This document shows positions 32,501 through 38,244 of a DNA stretch of 64,000 nt, piece after piece; the stretch's first letter is position 1; every line of letters starts with the position of its first letter. This stretch comes from Incurvaria masculella (Eukaryota; Arthropoda; Insecta; Lepidoptera; Incurvariidae): assembly GCA_946894095.1 (NCBI GenBank), contig OX335644.1:22797595-22861594 (forward strand). Reading direction: 5' to 3'. The position numbers and the translations under genes were made by a program. The notes under the pieces are model-generated. The model was not told where the DNA came from. It worked only from the letters and a program-made list of their open reading frames with translations, and did no database searches.

Positions 32501-33355
32501 AGGAAGTAAGGTCATCTCATCTACTAGTTTCCCATCGTCGCGTGAGAGACTGGCTTCCAGGATGGATGGGACGTTTATGGACTTTTTTTTTAAACGACAT
32601 GGATGACTACCACATCCGCCGTCATTATATTAGACCAAGACACCGCATTCCGACAGGTGCCATGCCAGGATCGTCCCTTTATGAGCACGGTTACATTGAA
32701 CTGGATCGAAACACAGACAATATTTCATTGTAGCTTCGGCCATCTTTTCATCCGATGATATAGCAAAGTACCAACCCTATCACCTAGTTAACTGTAACTG
32801 TAGGTCCCTTTCGCCATGGACATGAACTCCGCGCCATGGAACAGCTCGCATTCGTCCGACTCAATAAGAAAAATAATGTTGTGCATGACCAGGGCGGGGA
32901 TCGAACCTATGACCTCTGGCATGGAAAGCAAGTCCCGGCGCCCCTGACCTACAGACAAATCAACTAGATCCGGCTTAAAAAACCGGCCAAGTGCGAGTCG
33001 GACTCGCACACAAAGGGTTCCGTACTATCAACACCAAAAAAAAAACACGTTTTTTGTATGGGAACCCCTTTAATTTTTATTATTTTTTCATTTTACCTAT
33101 TTGTTGTTATAGCGGCAAAATAAATACACACTCTGTAAAAGTTTCAGCTTCCTACCTATTACGGTTCATGAGATAGAGCCCTGTGACGGACGGACGGACG
33201 GACGCACGGACGGACAGCGGAGGCTTAGTAATAGGGTTCCGTTTTCAGCCTTTGGGTACGGAACCCTAAAAATTATCGATTACCATCAATTCATCAATCA
33301 TTACGTAGATTTACTTACCTAATGACAGAACGAATATTACTAGGTACATCGTCAT
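2361..33355 (-). CDS. ModSP: Modular serine protease (HP14/ModSP), 14 coding exons
   Basis: This is the initiating protease of the extracellular Toll/prophenoloxidase cascade, secreted into hemolymph. Joining the 14 exons (join of 33355-33319, 28093-28039, 27052-26887, 24913-24807, 23777-23637, 23172-22995, 14422-14319, 12937-12735, 12181-11972, 9903-9742, 8115-7994, 5009-4833, 4199-4040 and 2566-2361) gives 2,028 nt, or 675 residues plus stop, with matching phase at every junction. Domain order is signal peptide 1-18; LDLa at 30-64, 82-118, 123-159, 170-202 and 207-243; Sushi about 268-330; Wonton about 332-398; and S1 protease from Val413 (VIDG). The triad is His457, Asp515, Ser616. Family knowledge: Manduca HP14 has the same architecture and a similar length. 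Ser610 occupies the S1-pocket 189 position, so the enzyme should not be trypsin-like. Introns 5, 6, 10 and 13 contain tandem arrays. The exon 3/4 junction is the least certain. Confidence 0.93.
2600..4039 (-). repeat. Array A: exon-13 end and donor repeated in intron 13
   Basis: Nearly all of intron 13 is a tandem array. Each monomer of about 100 bp keeps a decayed copy of the last ~30 nt of exon 13 (encoding FCAGYTNG) with its GTACGTGG-like donor, followed by about 70 bp of intron. From about 3,033 to 4,039 the monomers are paired into nearly identical 209-bp dimers. From 2,600 to 3,030 they are strongly diverged single monomers. Open frames encoding [16 protein letters not shown] peptides are exon echoes, not genes. 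Confidence 0.85.
4040..4199 (-). CDS. ModSP: ModSP exon 13: protease mid-domain (VAGWG)
   Basis: Residues 555-608. It starts with [11 protein letters not shown] after an AG acceptor (CCCTAG) in phase 0 and ends with [10 protein letters not shown] plus one base before GTACGTGG. It carries the conserved AGWG strand and two cysteines. It joins exon 14 in frame (GG from N-G-T). This exon end seeded array A. Confidence 0.93.
4255..4560 (+). mobile_element. SINE with tRNA-like head
   Basis: The head at 4,255-4,340 has a B-box-like GGGTTCAATCTGC. The body matches other copies in this window (CGAAGCGGCAATG, CAGTTCAATGTAGGTGTGCT). It is inserted in ModSP intron 12, antisense to the gene. Confidence 0.65.
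4833..5009 (-). CDS. ModSP: ModSP exon 12: catalytic aspartate
   Basis: Exactly 59 codons (residues 496-554), phase 0 on both sides, with acceptor GTGTGACAG and donor [15 protein letters not shown] carries the catalytic Asp, followed by IRPVCLDF, a usual S1 landmark. A flanking intron of 331 bp (5,010-5,340) shows nothing recognisable. Confidence 0.93.
5343..6982. mobile_element. 1.64-kb Tc1/mariner-type inverted-repeat element
   Basis: Two 654-bp arms (5,343-5,996 and 6,329-6,982) are near-perfect inverted copies around a 332-bp loop. The ends are CAGGATGTCCCGTAAGTAG and its complement, flanked by TA (5,341-5,342 and 6,983-6,984), the Tc1/mariner target site. The loop holds the 3' part of a transposase gene. 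It lies within ModSP intron 11, so the pre-mRNA could fold into a long hairpin here. Confidence 0.85.
6080..6391 (-). pseudogene. Tc1/mariner transposase C-terminal fragment
   Basis: Contains [18 protein letters not shown], the signature of the second half of the DDE catalytic domain in IS630/Tc1/mariner transposases. Only about 100 residues remain. The N-terminal DNA-binding part and the first catalytic Asp are absent. The reading frame runs from the right arm into the loop. Confidence 0.8.
6985..7993. other. Intronic repeats including a LINE C-terminal relic
   Basis: Around 7,390-7,470 (+) the frame [18 protein letters not shown] then [10 protein letters not shown] resembles the last residues of jockey/CR1-type reverse transcriptases. 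The stretch 7,620-7,760 recurs inverted near 60,410-60,600. The remainder is unannotated intron 11 sequence. Confidence 0.5.
7994..8115 (-). CDS. ModSP: ModSP exon 11: catalytic histidine
   Basis: Residues 455-495, beginning with [11 protein letters not shown] after ATTTCGCAG and ending GAQKSD before GTGAGT. The first two bases complete an Ala codon with the last base of exon 10, giving STLVIS-AAHC, the standard S1 catalytic-His motif. Confidence 0.93.
8116..8514. other. Intron 10 sequence without recognisable feature
   Basis: AT-rich, with no domain or repeat recognised. It separates exon 11 from the decayed end of array B. Confidence 0.5.
8515..9741 (-). repeat. ModSP: Array B: tandem copies of protease exon 10
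   Basis: Five complete 211-bp units plus one decayed unit follow the working exon. Each complete unit holds an intact 162-nt exon copy (9,692-9,531; 9,481-9,320; 9,270-9,109; 9,059-8,898; 8,848-8,687) with acceptor TTGTAACGTAG and donor GTCAGTG, separated by 49-nt spacers. All five encode CGKITP to TLVIS without a stop. The outermost copy (to about 8,515) keeps the 5' part only. The exon is phase 1 at both ends, so any copy could replace exon 10 in frame. Confidence 0.9.
9742..9903 (-). CDS. ModSP: ModSP exon 10: activation site and protease N-terminus
   Basis: Residues 401-455. [12 protein letters not shown] leads to VIDG, the new N-terminus after zymogen cleavage (Tyr412-Val413). Then come [13 protein letters not shown] and [14 protein letters not shown]. 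The acceptor is AACGTAG, which with the last G of exon 9 gives Glu-Cys-Gly. The donor is GTCAGTG. The adjacent Cys402 should bridge to the catalytic domain, as in other clip-less initiator proteases (inference). Confidence 0.9.
9904..10339. other. Intron 9 sequence without clear feature
   Basis: An open frame reads upstream of exon 10 for about 20 residues (CSKCNCNV), but phase matching places it in the intron. The remainder is AT-rich; 10,250-10,290 may be the end of the neighbouring transposon relic. Confidence 0.4.
10340..10620 (-). pseudogene. Tc1/mariner transposase C-terminal relic
   Basis: The frame reads [18 protein letters not shown], then [20 protein letters not shown], to a stop near 10,355. 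This is the WPPRSPDL...FFLWG region of Tc1/mariner transposases. It belongs to a different family from the copy at 6.1 kb. No N-terminal half is present. Confidence 0.75.
10621..11225. other. AT-rich intron 9 sequence
   Basis: An imperfect inverted repeat of TTGGGATGTATTGGG type spans about 10,817-10,925. Nothing else is recognised. Confidence 0.4.
11226..11373 (-). repeat. Lepidopteran GGCCAAGTGCGAGTC repeat, partial
   Basis: Ends ACTCGCACTTGGCCAATTTT and contains GTACGGAACCC, the conserved 5' part of a repeat present at least nine times in this window. The (GGAC)n half is missing. Confidence 0.75.
11508..11971 (-). CDS. Possible alternative C-terminus reading out of exon 9
   Basis: Exon 9 stays open past its likely donor for about 153 more codons before TGA. 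The extra peptide repeats a motif, [10 protein letters not shown] and later [10 protein letters not shown], which speaks for real coding. If the intron is retained, the product would be LDLa-Sushi-Wonton without protease. Alternatively this is a true extension of exon 9 with a donor further in (for example the GTAAGAG at about 11,820). I do not recognise a domain. Confidence 0.4.
11972..12181 (-). CDS. ModSP: ModSP exon 9: Wonton module
   Basis: Residues 331-401. [25 protein letters not shown] and [16 protein letters not shown] give the cysteine pattern and the GQW...C ending of the Wonton module that sits between Sushi and protease in HP14. It starts after GACTCCAG and ends CCAG before GTGCGT. 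Phase and sense at the exon 10 junction (EP-ECGK) support this donor over read-through. Confidence 0.85.
12182..12734. other. Intron 8, AT-rich
   Basis: No domain, repeat or known element recognised in this 553-bp intron. Confidence 0.5.
12735..12937 (-). CDS. ModSP: ModSP exon 8: Sushi/CCP module
   Basis: Residues 263-331. [15 protein letters not shown] opens the module, [14 protein letters not shown] and [11 protein letters not shown] are the two central strands, and MPSCA closes it: four cysteines and the closing tryptophan of a CCP fold. The acceptor is CGTATAG and the donor GTGAGT. CCP modules in this protein family take part in pattern and partner binding. Confidence 0.92.
13010..13160 (+). 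repeat. LINE C-terminal relic
   Basis: Contains a degenerate [17 protein letters not shown] reading, homologous to the relic at about 7,440, and shares CGCTAGGTGAGGTGGATT-like sequence with it. Confidence 0.45.
13540..13700 (+). repeat. LINE 3' end, 5'-truncated
   Basis: Matches the 3' end of the LINE at 48,415-49,998 over its last ~160 bp (TTTTGTAAATTTAGACTAAG, then GGATGATGAATAAACAATA). This is a dead 5'-truncated insertion in intron 7. Confidence 0.7.
13860..14110 (-). pseudogene. LINE reverse transcriptase fragment
   Basis: The minus frame reads [25 protein letters not shown] and [12 protein letters not shown], which are reverse-transcriptase motifs of jockey/CR1-type elements. At least one stop interrupts it. 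Confidence 0.75.
14319..14422 (-). CDS. ModSP: ModSP exon 7: second half of LDLa5 and Thr/Pro linker
   Basis: Residues 229-263. It begins [15 protein letters not shown], directly completing the LDLa module whose first half ends exon 6 (SDCDD). The intron therefore splits the module before its calcium-binding DGSDE loop. A short TTTTT and proline linker leads to Sushi. Splice sites are CTTGTCACAG and GTGAGA. Confidence 0.93.
14537..14690 (-). mobile_element. tRNA-derived SINE head
   Basis: Read on the minus strand it has an A-box-like TGGCGAAATTGGTAGCCGC and B-box GGTTCGGATCC with tRNA-like spacing. A related copy lies at 32,241-32,365. It has no intact tRNA cloverleaf, so it is a SINE rather than a tRNA gene. 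Confidence 0.65.
14810..22994 (-). repeat. Array C: about 40 tandem copies of LDLa exon 6
   Basis: Units of 211 or 185 bp (rarely ~237) each carry most of exon 6: [19 protein letters not shown], then [19 protein letters not shown] and the GTGAGT donor. Size classes differ by a 26-bp repeat of the donor flank. Copies lack the exon's real acceptor and first ~10 nt. Read-through meets a stop in every unit, and no AG gives the phase needed to join the phase-0 donor. Units are most uniform near 23 kb and most varied at 14.8-17 kb. The 111-residue open frames on the plus strand are side effects of the repeat. Confidence 0.93.
22995..23172 (-). CDS. ModSP: ModSP exon 6: LDLa4 and first half of LDLa5
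   Basis: Residues 169-228. It starts after ACAATTTCAG with [18 protein letters not shown], goes through [14 protein letters not shown], and ends with [22 protein letters not shown] before GTGAGT. LDLa4 lacks both Cys1 and Cys3, which normally pair, while its calcium cage is intact. This is the only copy in the array with a proper acceptor, so it is taken as the working exon. Confidence 0.9.
23173..23636. repeat. Intron 5 composed of a ~43-bp minisatellite
   Basis: About ten copies of GAGTCAGATTGGTCTCGGGA then GCATGGACACGGTAGATATG fill almost the whole 464-bp intron between exons 5 and 6, leaving only the splice sites and about 25 bp. Unit length varies by a few bases (insertion of GAT/GGA). 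Confidence 0.9.
23637..23777 (-). CDS. ModSP: ModSP exon 5: LDLa3
   Basis: Residues 122-169. [20 protein letters not shown] then [17 protein letters not shown] gives all six cysteines in LDLa spacing, with DNSDE in place of the usual DGSDE. The acceptor (CTGAAG) is weak; the donor GTAAGC is good. Phase fits both neighbours. Confidence 0.9.
23778..24806. other. Intron 4, no clear element
   Basis: AT-rich sequence with a short inverted repeat of ACACGTCACTTTTA (about 24,660 and 24,708). No coding segment or named repeat recognised. Confidence 0.5.
24807..24913 (-). CDS. ModSP: ModSP exon 4: most of LDLa2
   Basis: Residues 87-122: [32 protein letters not shown]. The acceptor GCGCGCAG is chosen because, joined to exon 3 ending VCRPPY, it gives a Cys1-Cys2 gap of six, identical to LDLa1, 3 and 5. 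A second acceptor 10 nt upstream (GTCGGCAG) is possible. Donor GTCAGT. This acceptor pair is the main uncertainty in the gene model. Confidence 0.8.
24997..25355. mobile_element. Fold-back MITE, right end lost
   Basis: Starts TTAAGGTCGGCCCGTAAGC, identical in kind to the ends of the element at 41,238-41,613, which is in the opposite orientation. Internal arms repeat CATACAAACGTAGTTTACTA and GCAGACACAGATATTTG inverted. The right terminal repeat is missing. Confidence 0.75.
25600..25845. repeat. Degenerate ~65-bp tandem repeat
   Basis: Several imperfect units share GGCTCTGTTATTCCATGTTA and AAACATGTTTAACAGGTTGA-like segments. It is intronic and noncoding. Confidence 0.55.
25884..26086. mobile_element. 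Fold-back element with telomere-type loop
   Basis: Arms of about 43 bp (CATAAAGTCCAAAAAGCATA near 25,894 and its complement near 26,070) enclose a loop that contains four CCTAA units at 25,984-26,005. It is noncoding. A second, unrelated hairpin with the same kind of loop lies at 34,441-34,687. Confidence 0.75.
25984..26005. repeat. Interstitial (CCTAA)4 telomere-type tract
   Basis: Four consecutive CCTAA units, the insect telomeric repeat (TTAGG)n read on the other strand. It sits in the loop of a fold-back element and is not a chromosome end. Confidence 0.85.
26316..26838 (-). mobile_element. tRNA-headed SINE, split by another element
   Basis: The body is at 26,316-26,428 and the tRNA-like head at 26,745-26,838 (minus strand: CGTAGCCTAGTCTCGTGCC and GGGTTCAAATCC). 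The two parts are separated by the insertion at 26,438-26,735. Confidence 0.7.
26438..26735 (-). mobile_element. Element inserted in SINE with 9-bp target duplication
   Basis: Flanked by TTATATAAT on both sides (26,429-26,437 and 26,736-26,744). On the minus strand it begins GTAACTAGCTGAGGTACCCG, like the sequence at 38,245. No coding capacity. Its class is uncertain. Confidence 0.6.
26887..27052 (-). CDS. ModSP: ModSP exon 3: LDLa1 and start of LDLa2
   Basis: Residues 31-86: [33 protein letters not shown], a short linker, then [10 protein letters not shown]. The acceptor is CCCCGCGCAG. The preferred donor GTGCTT is weak but keeps Cys1 of LDLa2. The alternative GTACGT donor 22 nt upstream would drop that cysteine. 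Confidence 0.8.
27053..28038. other. Intron 2, no gene seen
   Basis: AT-rich. About 27,825-27,870 matches, inverted, a short dispersed repeat (ACGTACATGCCAC...) also found near 31,650, 50,915 and 59,890. Confidence 0.5.
28039..28093 (-). CDS. ModSP: ModSP exon 2: signal-peptide end and first LDLa cysteine
   Basis: Only 55 nt, residues 13-31: [18 protein letters not shown]. It completes the signal peptide and supplies Cys1 of LDLa1. Donor GTGAGT, acceptor ending TTTCAG. Accepted because phase matches both neighbours and it joins exon 1 to give a continuous hydrophobic leader. Confidence 0.85.
28295..28607 (+). repeat. Lepidopteran GGCCAAGTGCGAGTC repeat, full length
   Basis: Starts AAAAAACCGGCCAAGTGCGA, carries a (GGAC)n tract near the middle and ends GGGTACGGAACCCTAAAAA. 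The GGTTCCGTACC at its start is inverted at its end. Known as a very common lepidopteran dispersed repeat; its transposition class is not evident from sequence. Confidence 0.85.
28795..29215 (-). mobile_element. tRNA-headed SINE, full length
   Basis: The body (ATGAGCACGGCTACA, CAATGCGATGGTA) is followed by a head near 29,090-29,200 with B-box-like GGTTCAATTCC on the minus strand. Confidence 0.7.
29228..29500 (+). mobile_element. SINE body copy
   Basis: Starts AGCTGCTCCATGGTTCGGAA and runs to GTGGTGTATTAGGCTAAAAT, matching the other SINE bodies in the opposite orientation to its neighbour. Confidence 0.65.
29742..30065 (+). repeat. Lepidopteran GGCCAAGTGCGAGTC repeat, full length
   Basis: Same family as 28,295-28,607, with a longer (GGAC)n tract (about 29,965-30,005). 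Confidence 0.85.
30066..30700. other. Intron 1 sequence, nothing recognised
   Basis: No coding exon or named repeat visible between the repeat at 29.7-30.1 kb and the fold-back element at 30.7 kb. Confidence 0.45.
30700..30875. mobile_element. Small fold-back element, copy 2
   Basis: Arms containing CGTTTAGTTGCATTTCGTA and its complement, related to 2,116-2,300, including the central CTGTCAAACGACGTGTTGT. Confidence 0.6.
30915..31240. mobile_element. MITE, uninterrupted reference copy
   Basis: Begins CAGTTCTCACCTAAAATTGG and ends with the inverted ATAAACGCCAATTT. The same element at 48,314-50,577 is broken by two later insertions. Noncoding. Confidence 0.65.
31241..32240. other. Intron 1, no gene seen
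   Basis: AT-rich with short open frames only. A shared dispersed repeat lies near 31,645-31,690. Confidence 0.45.
32241..32365 (-). mobile_element. tRNA-derived SINE head, copy 2
   Basis: Matches 14,537-14,690, including the B-box region (minus: GCTGGTTCGGGTCCAGCC). The A-box end is lost. Confidence 0.6.
32595..32975 (-). mobile_element. tRNA-headed SINE, full length
   Basis: The body runs to a head at about 32,885-32,970. On the minus strand the head has TAGGTCAGGGGCGCCGG and B-box GGTTCGATCCCC. Confidence 0.75.
32977..33271 (+). repeat. Lepidopteran GGCCAAGTGCGAGTC repeat, full length
   Basis: Same ends and (GGAC)n core as the copies at 28.3 and 29.7 kb. Lies 48 bp downstream of ModSP exon 1 in intron 1. 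Confidence 0.85.
33319..33355 (-). CDS. ModSP: ModSP exon 1: start codon and signal peptide
   Basis: Encodes [12 protein letters not shown] plus one base before a GTAAGT donor. With exon 2 it forms a typical secretory signal. A second in-frame ATG two codons later could also serve. A good acceptor-like TTTGTGCTGTCAG lies at about 33,366, so the 5' UTR may be spliced from an upstream exon. Confidence 0.85.
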
Positions 33356-33854
33356 GAAACTGCTGGCATCTGACAGCACAAACAAACTCCAATCTTGTCT
33401 ACACCACAGTAAACCACTTTATCTTGAGCACCCGTCGTTAAGGAAAAAACACCGATACGTCGCATCGATACACATTAATGCGCTTGACACATCACTAGCG
33501 AACAGAATATTAAAAATACAAAAATACTAAACAATAGAGCTAAGTTGCTTCCCTGTAATATACCTATTTATCACAGTTCACTGTTAATCCCTAAGTGATC
33601 TATTAATTTACTATTAAGTTATCTGTTGAAGGCGACTGGTTTGACTCGCGCCCACGCGGCATGGTATTCCCACACCGACTGATGACTATAAGCTAGGTAG
33701 CATCGCTTAGCCCAGGAGCTGATCGTTAGACAAAATGGAGAATATTTACGTTAAGCAGTTCGTGCACTTATTATGCTTCATATTCAAAAAGTCACAAAGT
33801 CCAAAAAACAAATAACAGTGGAGGAAAAGAATACAATTGGGCCCACTGCATTTT
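33356..33854 (-). promoter_or_regulatory. Region upstream of ModSP start codon
   Basis: On the minus strand there is a GATA-factor-type AAGATAAAG near 33,420 and a GGGAATACC (weak NF-kB-like) near 33,665. No TATA box. Both motifs suit an immune or hemocyte gene but are short and could be chance. Confidence 0.25.
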
Positions 33855-34070
33855 TTCCCGTGCTTGTTGTAAGAGCCGACTTAGTAGTTCGTGGTTCGGA
33901 TTCCACGTTAAACTACTATCGCACTGAATGAACGATGGTAGAATTGGGAAATGACAATTGTCCGTGTTATTCATCAGATGCAAGAAAATGAAGGTTCTGG
34001 CATGGCACCTGGTTGGGCTAATATCATGACAGTAGGTGAGGTGGACTCATGTCCAGTCATATAAAAAAAT
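33855..34070 (+). mobile_element. SINE body copy, degenerate
   Basis: Contains GTTCGTGGTTCGGATTCCAC and GTTCTGGCATGGCACCTGG in the family order. Confidence 0.55.
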
Positions 34071-34074
34071 ACTA

Positions 34075-34425
34075 CCAACCCGGGCGGGTTTAACCCTACC
34101 TAGCAGGGCTTCCTCTCAGTTTTACATGCATTCCAAGCCATGGGATCGCTAGCATTCGTGACGATTTTTGTATGCAAACTGACATGGATGGCTACTGTTA
34201 TGTTATGAGCCCAACAAGGAATTCGGTTCCATGTCATGATCTTCCCTTTATGAGCATGGCTGCACTGAACTGGATGAAAAACAAAGACAATTTTTCATTG
34301 CCGCTTCAAACATAGTTAAATGCAATGTGGTGGTACCAACCCGGGCGGGCTTACTAGTAGGCATCTAGTAGGAGAAGAGGACCTACAGATTAACATAGGT
34401 TCCGAACCATGGAACAGTTCAAACA
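34075..34425 (-). mobile_element. Two SINE body fragments
   Basis: 34,075-34,165 and 34,175-34,425 each carry CCAACCCGGGCGGG. The second also has TTTATGAGCATGGCTGCACT. They abut, suggesting one copy beside a second partial copy. Confidence 0.55.
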
Positions 34426-34440
34426 AAAAATAAATTTTAC

Positions 34441-34687
34441 AAAAAAAATAACCGACTTCAAAGAAAAAGCACTAAAAAGTAAAAAATAATTTTCATTTTT
34501 GTAGTTACGATTTCTGTTATTTTTTGAGTCGGCGTCAGCCGGGCACGCGCTGCGCCAATCAAGAGAACCTAACCTAACCTAACCTTGGCTGACACCGACT
34601 CAAAAAATAACAGAAATCGTAACTACAAAAATGAAAATTATTTTTTACTTTTTAGTGCTTTTTCTTTGAAGTCGGTTATTTTTTTTT
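34441..34687. mobile_element. Near-perfect 100-bp-arm hairpin with telomere-type loop
   Basis: Left arm 34,441-34,540 and right arm about 34,587-34,687 are complementary with about one mismatch. The 46-nt loop contains CCTAACCTAACCTAACC. Ends are ATAACCGACTTCAAAG and its complement. Confidence 0.85.
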
Positions 34688-35050
34688 GTTAATTTTTTTT
34701 ATTTGTTTATTTTTAGTGAATCTGAAGTACACTTACTAATGTATACACGTCCTTTCCAATAAAAAAAGAATCACCGAAATCGGTTGGCGTTATATTGAGT
34801 TATTCGTCCATTTGTCGCGCACATCTTAATACAAATTTAAGACTTTTATGATTTTCTCATGGCTATCATTGTCAGAACTGAACCAAATTAAAATGGGACC
34901 ACTTGGGAAGCAGTAGCTATCATTTAAAAAAATAATCTTCAAACTCGGTTCACCCAGGCAAAAGTTATGAGGTAACAAACATAAAAAAAAAACAAAAAAA
35001 AACATACAGACGAATTGATAACCTCCTCCTTTTTTAAAGTCGGTTAAAAA
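34688..35050. repeat. Dispersed repeat ending in AAAGTCGGTTAAAAA
   Basis: Contains GAATCACCGAAATCGGTTGG and ends with CCTCCTCCTTTTTTAAAGTC, a tail I recognise as common in Lepidoptera and probably from a non-LTR element. Degenerate. Confidence 0.5.
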
Positions 35051-35597
35051 TGTGATAGAATGCTTCAATGTAGGTGTCGTTGGATAACCTCAAAACACCC
35101 CACCCGTAAACATCTAAACGTCAAAATACCATGGAGGACTTGAACAAACTGATGACTACACAAAAATCTTAGGATAGGCTCCTATTCTTACATTTTTGCT
35201 CAGAACTGGTTGGTCAAGGGGTCACGCTCGAGCCAGTTCAGTTATCAGTGCTACTTATACAAATATACATACCTACCTAACATCGGTGTGACATGGTAGA
35301 TCACGAACTTACTTCTATAAAAACTCACGACTTTGTCTGAATCGAGCGGCAATTAGGTACTTAAACTGCGCTCGTATTGGATGCTAATAAGACTGTACAC
35401 CTACGTATACCTACACTAACGTATACATAGGTCATTATCGGTACGTAAGCGTATAGTGGTTTTACGCTGTTTCTTGGTATTATCGTATGTCTTAATGGGT
35501 TTTGATTGCGGTTAAATAATGTGTTGTAACGAATGCAAAAAAGTCCCTGTCACTTGCTTGATATTACTTGCGGGCGAATCTTAAATACCCACAGAAG
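35051..35597. other. Intergenic, nothing recognised
   Basis: No exon, repeat or known element seen. Confidence 0.45.
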
Positions 35598-37006
35598 AAA
35601 AAGGGAACACAGTAGTATTGTTTCATGCAAAGACTTGGGAGAGTGTTGCGGATCTTGCACAAAATGGCATAAATACCATTACAAAATGGCTCAGGACTAA
35701 TCTCCTAACCCTAAACGTGTCAAAAACGAAATACCTTTGCTTTCATATTACCGAAGCTACCCGTCCACCGGAATTCGTCATTATAATTCACCATTGTACA
35801 TTAAGGTGGCCCAACCCGGCGGGCCTAACTCATTCGCGGGCACGATACAAACCCGTGCTGTTGCGCTCTGGGACCTTCTCTGTTTCAAAGAATAAGACAG
35901 GCTCCGTGATGAGGAAGATGCAACATGTCCACAAAAAAGACAATGTGCATAGTGTATGATTTGGGAAGATTTACGAAAATTTTAATTTCAAAACGACTTA
36001 TAGCTAAAAGTAAACCACGACCGCTGTAGTAAAAAATCTAACAAAAACCAAATAGATCATACATCTTGATTAAATAAGCTATGTCTGATGACTAATCTTT
36101 TTACAGTGTTCTTACTTTATCATTGCGGTATCCACCTCCAAATTTATTGTATAAAACGCGCGAAAAATTCGAACTTTCGGACCTTATAACTTAGAAACCA
36201 AACACAATTTTACAATGCCAATGGTCATCAGACATCTAGTTCGATCAAATAAAGCTATTTTGAGCAAAATTTTGGATCTCCGACAAGAAATATGGGCGTG
36301 ATCTTCTTTCCCCTTTTGTATGGGGAGATGAGCGGGTTGGGCCACCTTAATGTCATCTCCCACATGCACATGTGAAGCTATTATTCGAACAAATCAGACT
36401 AAATATTTGGGGGTTATTATTGATGAACGCTTATCCTGGGCACCTCACATTGATACCTTAGCCAGTCGAGTCAGAAAATTAATGCGCATCTTCAGATCTA
36501 TACGACAAATTGCCAATTCTAGACTACTAAAAATAGTTTACATTGCATTGTGCCAATCAATAATCTGCTATTCTATCAGCGTCTGGGGGGGAGCGAACAA
36601 GACCGCATTGCTTAAAGCTGAAAGGGCTCAAAAAGCTGTTATAAAAGTTATGCATCGCAAACACTTTCGATATCCTACGGAATTACTTTACAATGAATGC
36701 AATGTACTGCCTGTAAGAAAATTATACGTTAAATGTATCACACTTAATTTTCACAAAGGAGCTTCCTTACACATCAACACTTCAAACTCTCGATCAAAAC
36801 GATTAGATACTTGGGTAGTACCTCAAACTAAAACAGTTTTTGCACAAAGATCTCACTCGTTCCTCGGCCCATACATCTATAATTATGTCCATAAAATTTG
36901 TAATATAAAGGACCTATCAAGCTACCAATGCAAAAACACTATTACAAATTGGCTAACATATCTAGATTACAACAGTAACGAGAATCTATTAACAATAACA
37001 AAGTAA
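35598..37006 (+). pseudogene. LINE reverse transcriptase 3' part, split by a MITE
   Basis: The left part (35,598-35,800) reads VVLFHAKTWESVADLA and NLLTLNVSKTKYLCF. The right part (36,351-37,006) reads QTKYLGVIIDERLSWAPHID and continues to a stop, the thumb/C-terminal region of CR1/jockey-type reverse transcriptases. Removing the MITE and one TTAA leaves the frame open across the join. The N-terminal half is absent. Confidence 0.85.
35801..36350. mobile_element. 550-bp TTAA-flanked MITE inside a LINE
   Basis: Ends TTAAGGTGGCCCAACCCG and CGGGTTGGGCCACCTTAA are inverted repeats. TTAA occurs at both borders. It interrupts the reverse transcriptase frame cleanly, so it is younger than the LINE. 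Confidence 0.85.
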
Positions 37007-37642
37007 TGTACTAATAGTCACTGCAACTCAGTTGAGTTCTAATACACACACATATTAATAGACCAAAACTATACAATACTACAATGACCAATTCCTCTCG
37101 AAAAAAAAAATATAATCTGAAAATTAGAAAATTATACATACATATATATATTTATTGCTAGATTGTGTTTTATAGGATGTATATGGAAAAACATTCTACT
37201 ATGTTACATTTATTGTTATGCAATGCTACATTTTAGCTCATTAAATAGATACCGCAACAAACGCACTGAAATAATTCCTAAAATTAATCAAATTTAAAAC
37301 GACGTCAATGTCCTAAAAACTCTTATGTAACGCAAGTTATAACTTGTACAGATTGTTTTGTACTTACCCGCAACTGTGATTAATTTATCTTGCAGCTGGT
37401 TATTACCAGGAGCCAAGTAACACTAATATTTTTAATGTATTGAACATTAATTGCTTGGATATGCGAACAATGTATTTATACACTTTATAATATATGTTAA
37501 TATTATCTGGAAAAATACACCTTACACTACTCTTAACTATAACCTACCATATTCCGACGAAAGACCCTCTCTCCCATAGCACAGGGAATCCTATTTTGGG
37601 AGACAGGGATCCTACAAAATTTAACTACTACATGTTAAAGTA
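37007..37642. other. LINE 3' flank and intergenic sequence
   Basis: AT-rich. The first part is probably the 3' UTR of the LINE ending at 37,006. No other feature seen. Confidence 0.45.
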
Positions 37643-38121
37643 TTAAGGCGCTAGGACTAGCCAACTACTCGCGCCATACAAATGCACTTTTTAACAAATG
37701 TAATAATATGTAGTGAAACGCTTCAGCAAATCCAAATAGAACTCCAGACTGATAATGGATTGTTAATATTTTTTTATTCCATCTTTTATTTAAATAATAA
37801 TAAAAATAAAAAAGTTGATTTTTCTCATTAGAAATCTGAAAGTAATTCGATTTCTAGATATAAGCAAAAACAGCATATATGCATAAACAAAAAATTCCAT
37901 TTGCTTTTAGATTTCTACATTTAGTCAAAAAAGTTCGGAAATGGACATCGTTTCCGCAATGTATTTTGTATAGAAAAAGGAAACATACATTAACGAAAAT
38001 AATTCGATTCCTAGACAAGGAATCATATATTGTAAGAATGACACTTATAATCGTCAGACTTAGTTAGTTAACTTGGGGTGCCTCGTCTAACTTTGCGATT
38101 TGGCTAGTACCAGGCCCTTAA
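37643..38121. mobile_element. TTAA-flanked MITE, copy 2
   Basis: Near-identical to 1,563-2,042, same orientation, same terminal repeats and TTAA borders. Confidence 0.85.
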
Positions 38122-38244
38122 GCAAAAATATTCTTCAATGAACACGATACATACTTACATTACTACACTATCTGAAACCTGTTGTTTTGTTTATTATTCT
38201 TGTACTTGTACTGAACTTGCTTAATCAGTGAAATAAATATTTAT

